Shown piece after piece: positions 62,110-64,000 of a stretch of DNA of 64,000 bases. The notes beneath the pieces are model-generated. The model searched no databases and was not told where the DNA came from. It worked only from the letters and a program-made list of their open reading frames with translations. The stretch covers positions 43,970-107,969 of the forward strand of contig CAJNDT010000962.1 in NCBI GenBank assembly GCA_905221615.1. The letters are read 5' to 3'. Each line of letters opens with the position of its first letter. The stretch's first letter is position 1. The stretch comes from Symbiodinium sp. CCMP2592. Its lineage: Eukaryota > Sar > Dinophyceae > Suessiales > Symbiodiniaceae. The position numbers and the translations under genes were made by a program.

Positions 62110-62325
62110 TGGGGGAAAACATGCAGATCTGTTTCACTGCAAGGTCCATTCCTTGCTCGGACAGAACGATCTGCATTCCCGCCAGAGAACAAAGGAGCGA
62201 GTGTTTGCGAGTGACTGCATCAATTCCATTTGAATATTCCTTTTGAATATTTCCTTTGCTTTATATGTATTTCCATTACATATAAAGCTGCATATAGGAA
62301 GCAGCTGCGAACACATTAACCGAAC
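62110..62325 (+). repeat. Split direct repeat B2
   Basis: 216 bp matching B1. Its end ...ccgaac abuts LINE-USP sequence cgggatgtgctc. Confidence 0.92.
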
Positions 62326-62736
62326 CGGGATGTGCTCTTGCCAATTAATGCTGTCCGCACGCGAAAAGCGTGCCCTGACCCCGATCATAACCCCCGCAGA
62401 GTTGGCTCTGGCAGAGGCAGAGTGGCAGAAGTGCCATCCTCGCTCCGACCATTCCATGGTGCGTGACCAGTGCGTTTCTTGCAGCATTACTGCATCTACT
62501 TCGTCATGACGATCAAGCCAGCAGAGAAGCTCATTATAAAGAGTTGAAGATAAACCATCGCAGTTCCACGAAAAGATCTTAAATCTCGAACCTGGTTCGG
62601 TGGAAGTGGTGGGAAGAATAGGCGTTGGTGCTGATACGGAGCCCGTAGCTCGTGCCTTCCCGACCGCCCTTCTCAGCGAAAGCTTCCGCACAACTCCGAA
62701 GGTCTGCGCGGGAATGTGCGCCCTGTCGTTCGCCAC
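62326..62736 (-). CDS. LINE-USP ORF2, endonuclease N-terminal segment
   Basis: Minus-strand reading frame with FKIFSWNCDGLSS (strand 1 and catalytic Asn of the endonuclease/exonuclease/phosphatase fold), VDAVMLQETHW (catalytic Glu) and ANSAGVMIGVRA. It ends ...WQEHIP at 62326 and joins in frame to the segment at 52320. The start is uncertain: 62736 is a GTG position, and a true ATG may lie upstream in another arrangement. Confidence 0.8.
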
Positions 62737-63174
62737 ACAGGGTGTGGCTTATGCCCAGGGCTGCAATGCCTACCCTCGTGCCCGCAGCGCATGTTGATGT
62801 CGACTGGTATTGATGTTCCTGCTGCGTCCGGACTTGGGACCGGAGTGAGCACTGATCTCCGATGCAATCCCGTGACCTGTGCATAGCCTGGAGATCACTG
62901 GTATTGAGCCTGAAGTCGGGGGGAGGTTGTTGCGAGGGAGTTGTGGACAGAATGGGAAAGTATGCTCGAATACCATTCTGAGACATAGTGGTTCACAGAG
63001 CGTGCGCTGCAACGAGGGGGGGGTCTCCATGCGGGGAAAGATGAAGCAAGTTTCCTCAATAATTCGAGGAGTGTCAGCGTTGGGCCAAAGATCAGGTGGC
63101 CGGGATATGGTATGCTGAATGCTTGAATCGCGCAGCGGAGTTGTCGATCACTGCGTACAGCGTCAGGGCGCGCA
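62737..63174 (-). other. Probable 5' part of LINE-USP
   Basis: Upstream of the endonuclease on the minus strand. Minus-strand ORFs at 62579-62986 and 62895-63236 are open but unrecognised (the latter contains CAIQAFSIPYPGHLIFGP). They may be LINE leader or ORF1 remains; the LINE 5' boundary is not determined. Confidence 0.35.
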
Positions 63175-63543
63175 GTGTGTCGACTCGAAGCAACCACAGT
63201 CCATGAGTCTCTACTCCCCCCGTTTGAACCGCTCACGGCACTTCAATGCGGAGTTTGGGTTCATCTTCATGATCATGATGTAAGTAGTATATGTGTTGTC
63301 TTTTCTGTCAGGTTAAACGAAGCGACCAAGGAGGACTTCGCCAAGAAGGAAGAAAGTGAGGAGGAAGCAGACGTGGACATGGATGCAGAGCAGAACGACG
63401 ACGACGACATGGAGGAGGAAAACGAAGACGATGAGAAGGACGAAAAACATGGAAAAGTCGACAAAGAATCCAACGTACGCAAGGTTCGCTACATGTGGGC
63501 GATCCTTGGTCTGAACATGCATTGCACTTTTTGGAGATGCTGA
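63175..63543 (+). CDS. Acidic low-complexity ORF, possible exon
   Basis: 122 codons. From about 63310 the peptide is Glu/Asp/Lys-rich (KEESEEEADVDMDAEQNDDD), ending NVRKVRYMWAILGLNMHC. This resembles the charged linkers in the ORFs at the left edge. No family is recognised and the start is arbitrary. Confidence 0.3.
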   Translation: MCRLEATTVHESLLPPFEPLTALQCGVWVHLHDHDVSSICVVFSVRLNEATKEDFAKKEESEEEADVDMDAEQNDDDDMEEENEDDEKDEKHGKVDKESNVRKVRYMWAILGLNMHCTFWRC

Positions 63544-63699
63544 CCAAATTGCTCGATAGGATGAAAGAGTTGTGTGTGTGTGCCGACAGGAAGACTGTGT
63601 GATTGTAAGTAAGTATACGTGAGCGGGTTCAAGAATCTAAAAGGATTCCCTTAGCAGTTAGTCCATCAGAAGTGAGAAATTCATTCCAGGCAGTCTTTG

Positions 63700-64000
63700 A
63701 TGCAGAAGGATAGGAACCTGACCGTCAAAGACATCACATGGATCTTCGAGAAGGCAGCTTTCATGCATTTTCACGATCATGGACTTGAATCCAAAAAACC
63801 ACTGTTGAACCGAGGATTCAGTGTACGGGAAGCGCTCCGGGACTTTGGACCCGGGCCTGCATGTTTGGATCGCGGGGCGTGGGGGTATAGGCCTGCCGCT
63901 ACCCCATGTGATATCATCAATTTGCAAACCAAGGCTGGCCTCGCAATTCTCGTGAAGGGAAGCGGAAGCATCTTCAGGAACATGCCGGGCTTCAAGAGCG
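63700..64000 (+). CDS. Partial ORF running off the window end
   Basis: Open from ATG at 63700 to the last base (about 100 codons), with ordinary protein composition (KDRNLTVKDITWIFEKAAF, DFGPGPACLDRGAWGY, AGLAILVKGSGSIFRNMPGF). Not recognised. An overlapping minus-strand ORF (63777-63995) looks less protein-like. Confidence 0.35.
   Translation, partial: MQKDRNLTVKDITWIFEKAAFMHFHDHGLESKKPLLNRGFSVREALRDFGPGPACLDRGAWGYRPAATPCDIINLQTKAGLAILVKGSGSIFRNMPGFKS

Larger units (their letters stand above)
52321..62325 (+). mobile_element. Ngaro/PAT-like tyrosine-recombinase retrotransposon (10,005 bp)
   Basis: The ends have the split direct repeat layout A1 - ORFs - B1 - A2 - B2: A1 52321-52449, B1 61558-61773, A2 61774-61903, B2 62110-62325. 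This layout marks Ngaro and PAT elements, which integrate through a tyrosine recombinase rather than an integrase. No target duplication is present: flanks ...tctacc and cgggatg... rejoin into an unbroken LINE-USP reading frame. The order is recombinase, Cys-rich ORFs, gag, then dioxygenase-like/RT/RNase H, with the recombinase upstream of gag-pol. Confidence 0.88.
15484..62736 (-). mobile_element. LINE-USP: non-LTR retrotransposon interrupted by two large insertions
   Basis: Three minus-strand segments (62736-62326, 52320-52135, 19683-15484) join without a frame break into one ORF of about 1,598 codons: apurinic-type endonuclease, reverse transcriptase, C2H2 fingers and a ubiquitin-specific protease. 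The first gap is the Ngaro-like element (no target duplication; target tctacc/cgggatg). The second is the copia element (TAAGA duplicated). The true ends of the LINE are not determined: the 5' side extends past 62736 and the 3' side past 15484. No poly-A or simple-repeat tail was found. Confidence 0.85.

Noticed and set aside
63280..63311. Apparent GTAAGT...CAG intron
   Set aside because: Only about 32 bp long, too short for a spliceosomal intron by usual standards.

Overview
ORGANISM. The window looks like nuclear DNA of a dinoflagellate, possibly a Symbiodiniaceae-like or related lineage (inference). The reasons are large retroelements with GC-rich ORFs, a copia-type polyprotein and a tyrosine-recombinase retroelement of the kind common in dinoflagellate assemblies, the RIGEASHPGP peptide at the start of a LINE ORF1, and exon-like ORFs without clean GT-AG introns. 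I saw no rRNA, tRNA, CRISPR array or bacterial operon.

LAYOUT. Positions 1-14,300 hold accessory or host-like sequence on the + strand. There are two related ORFs with an N-terminal membrane anchor and coiled coil (192-1286, 1856-3157), a fragmented C5-cytosine DNA methyltransferase (4381-6198), a fragmented DUF7869-like, transposase-like gene (6420-9317), a series of unrecognised exon-like ORFs (9800-12917), an AT-rich repeat island and a long (CT)n tract.

From 14,400 to about 63,000 the window is a stack of nested mobile elements. (1) A minus-strand LINE (here LINE-USP) encodes endonuclease, reverse transcriptase, C2H2 fingers and a C-terminal ubiquitin-specific protease. It is cut in two places. 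(2) A copia LTR retrotransposon (19689-52134; identical 153-bp LTRs; TAAGA target duplication) sits in its endonuclease domain. (3) 186 bp further along, a 10-kb Ngaro/PAT-like tyrosine-recombinase retroelement (52321-62325; split direct repeats A1...B1-A2-B2; no target duplication) sits in the same domain. (4) The copia pol gene is itself interrupted by two tandem copies of a second LINE (here LINE-OTU; 24116-36535 and 36551-48245), separated and flanked by three copies of the same 15-bp target duplication. (5) The first LINE-OTU copy carries a 689-bp TA-inserting MITE (34805-35493) that the second copy lacks. Removing each layer at its exact boundaries restores the reading frame of the layer below, so the order of insertion can be read directly.

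HOW THE PARTS WORK. Each LINE encodes endonuclease and reverse transcriptase for target-primed integration, and each carries a deubiquitinase-type cysteine protease of a different family: USP in one, OTU in the other. The copia element encodes gag, aspartic protease, integrase, RT and RNase H, with a candidate +1 frameshift site at CCC-UAA. The Ngaro-like element has its tyrosine recombinase first, then gag (candidate -1 slippery site C CCA AAG, then a CCCH finger and an in-frame UGA), then a pol whose N-terminus is a predicted 2-oxoglutarate/Fe(II) dioxygenase fold ahead of RT and RNase H. Dinoflagellate DNA is rich in 5-hydroxymethyluracil, so an oxygenase carried by a retroelement is the most interesting lead here. 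Positions 63,175-64,000 return to unrecognised, possibly genic sequence.
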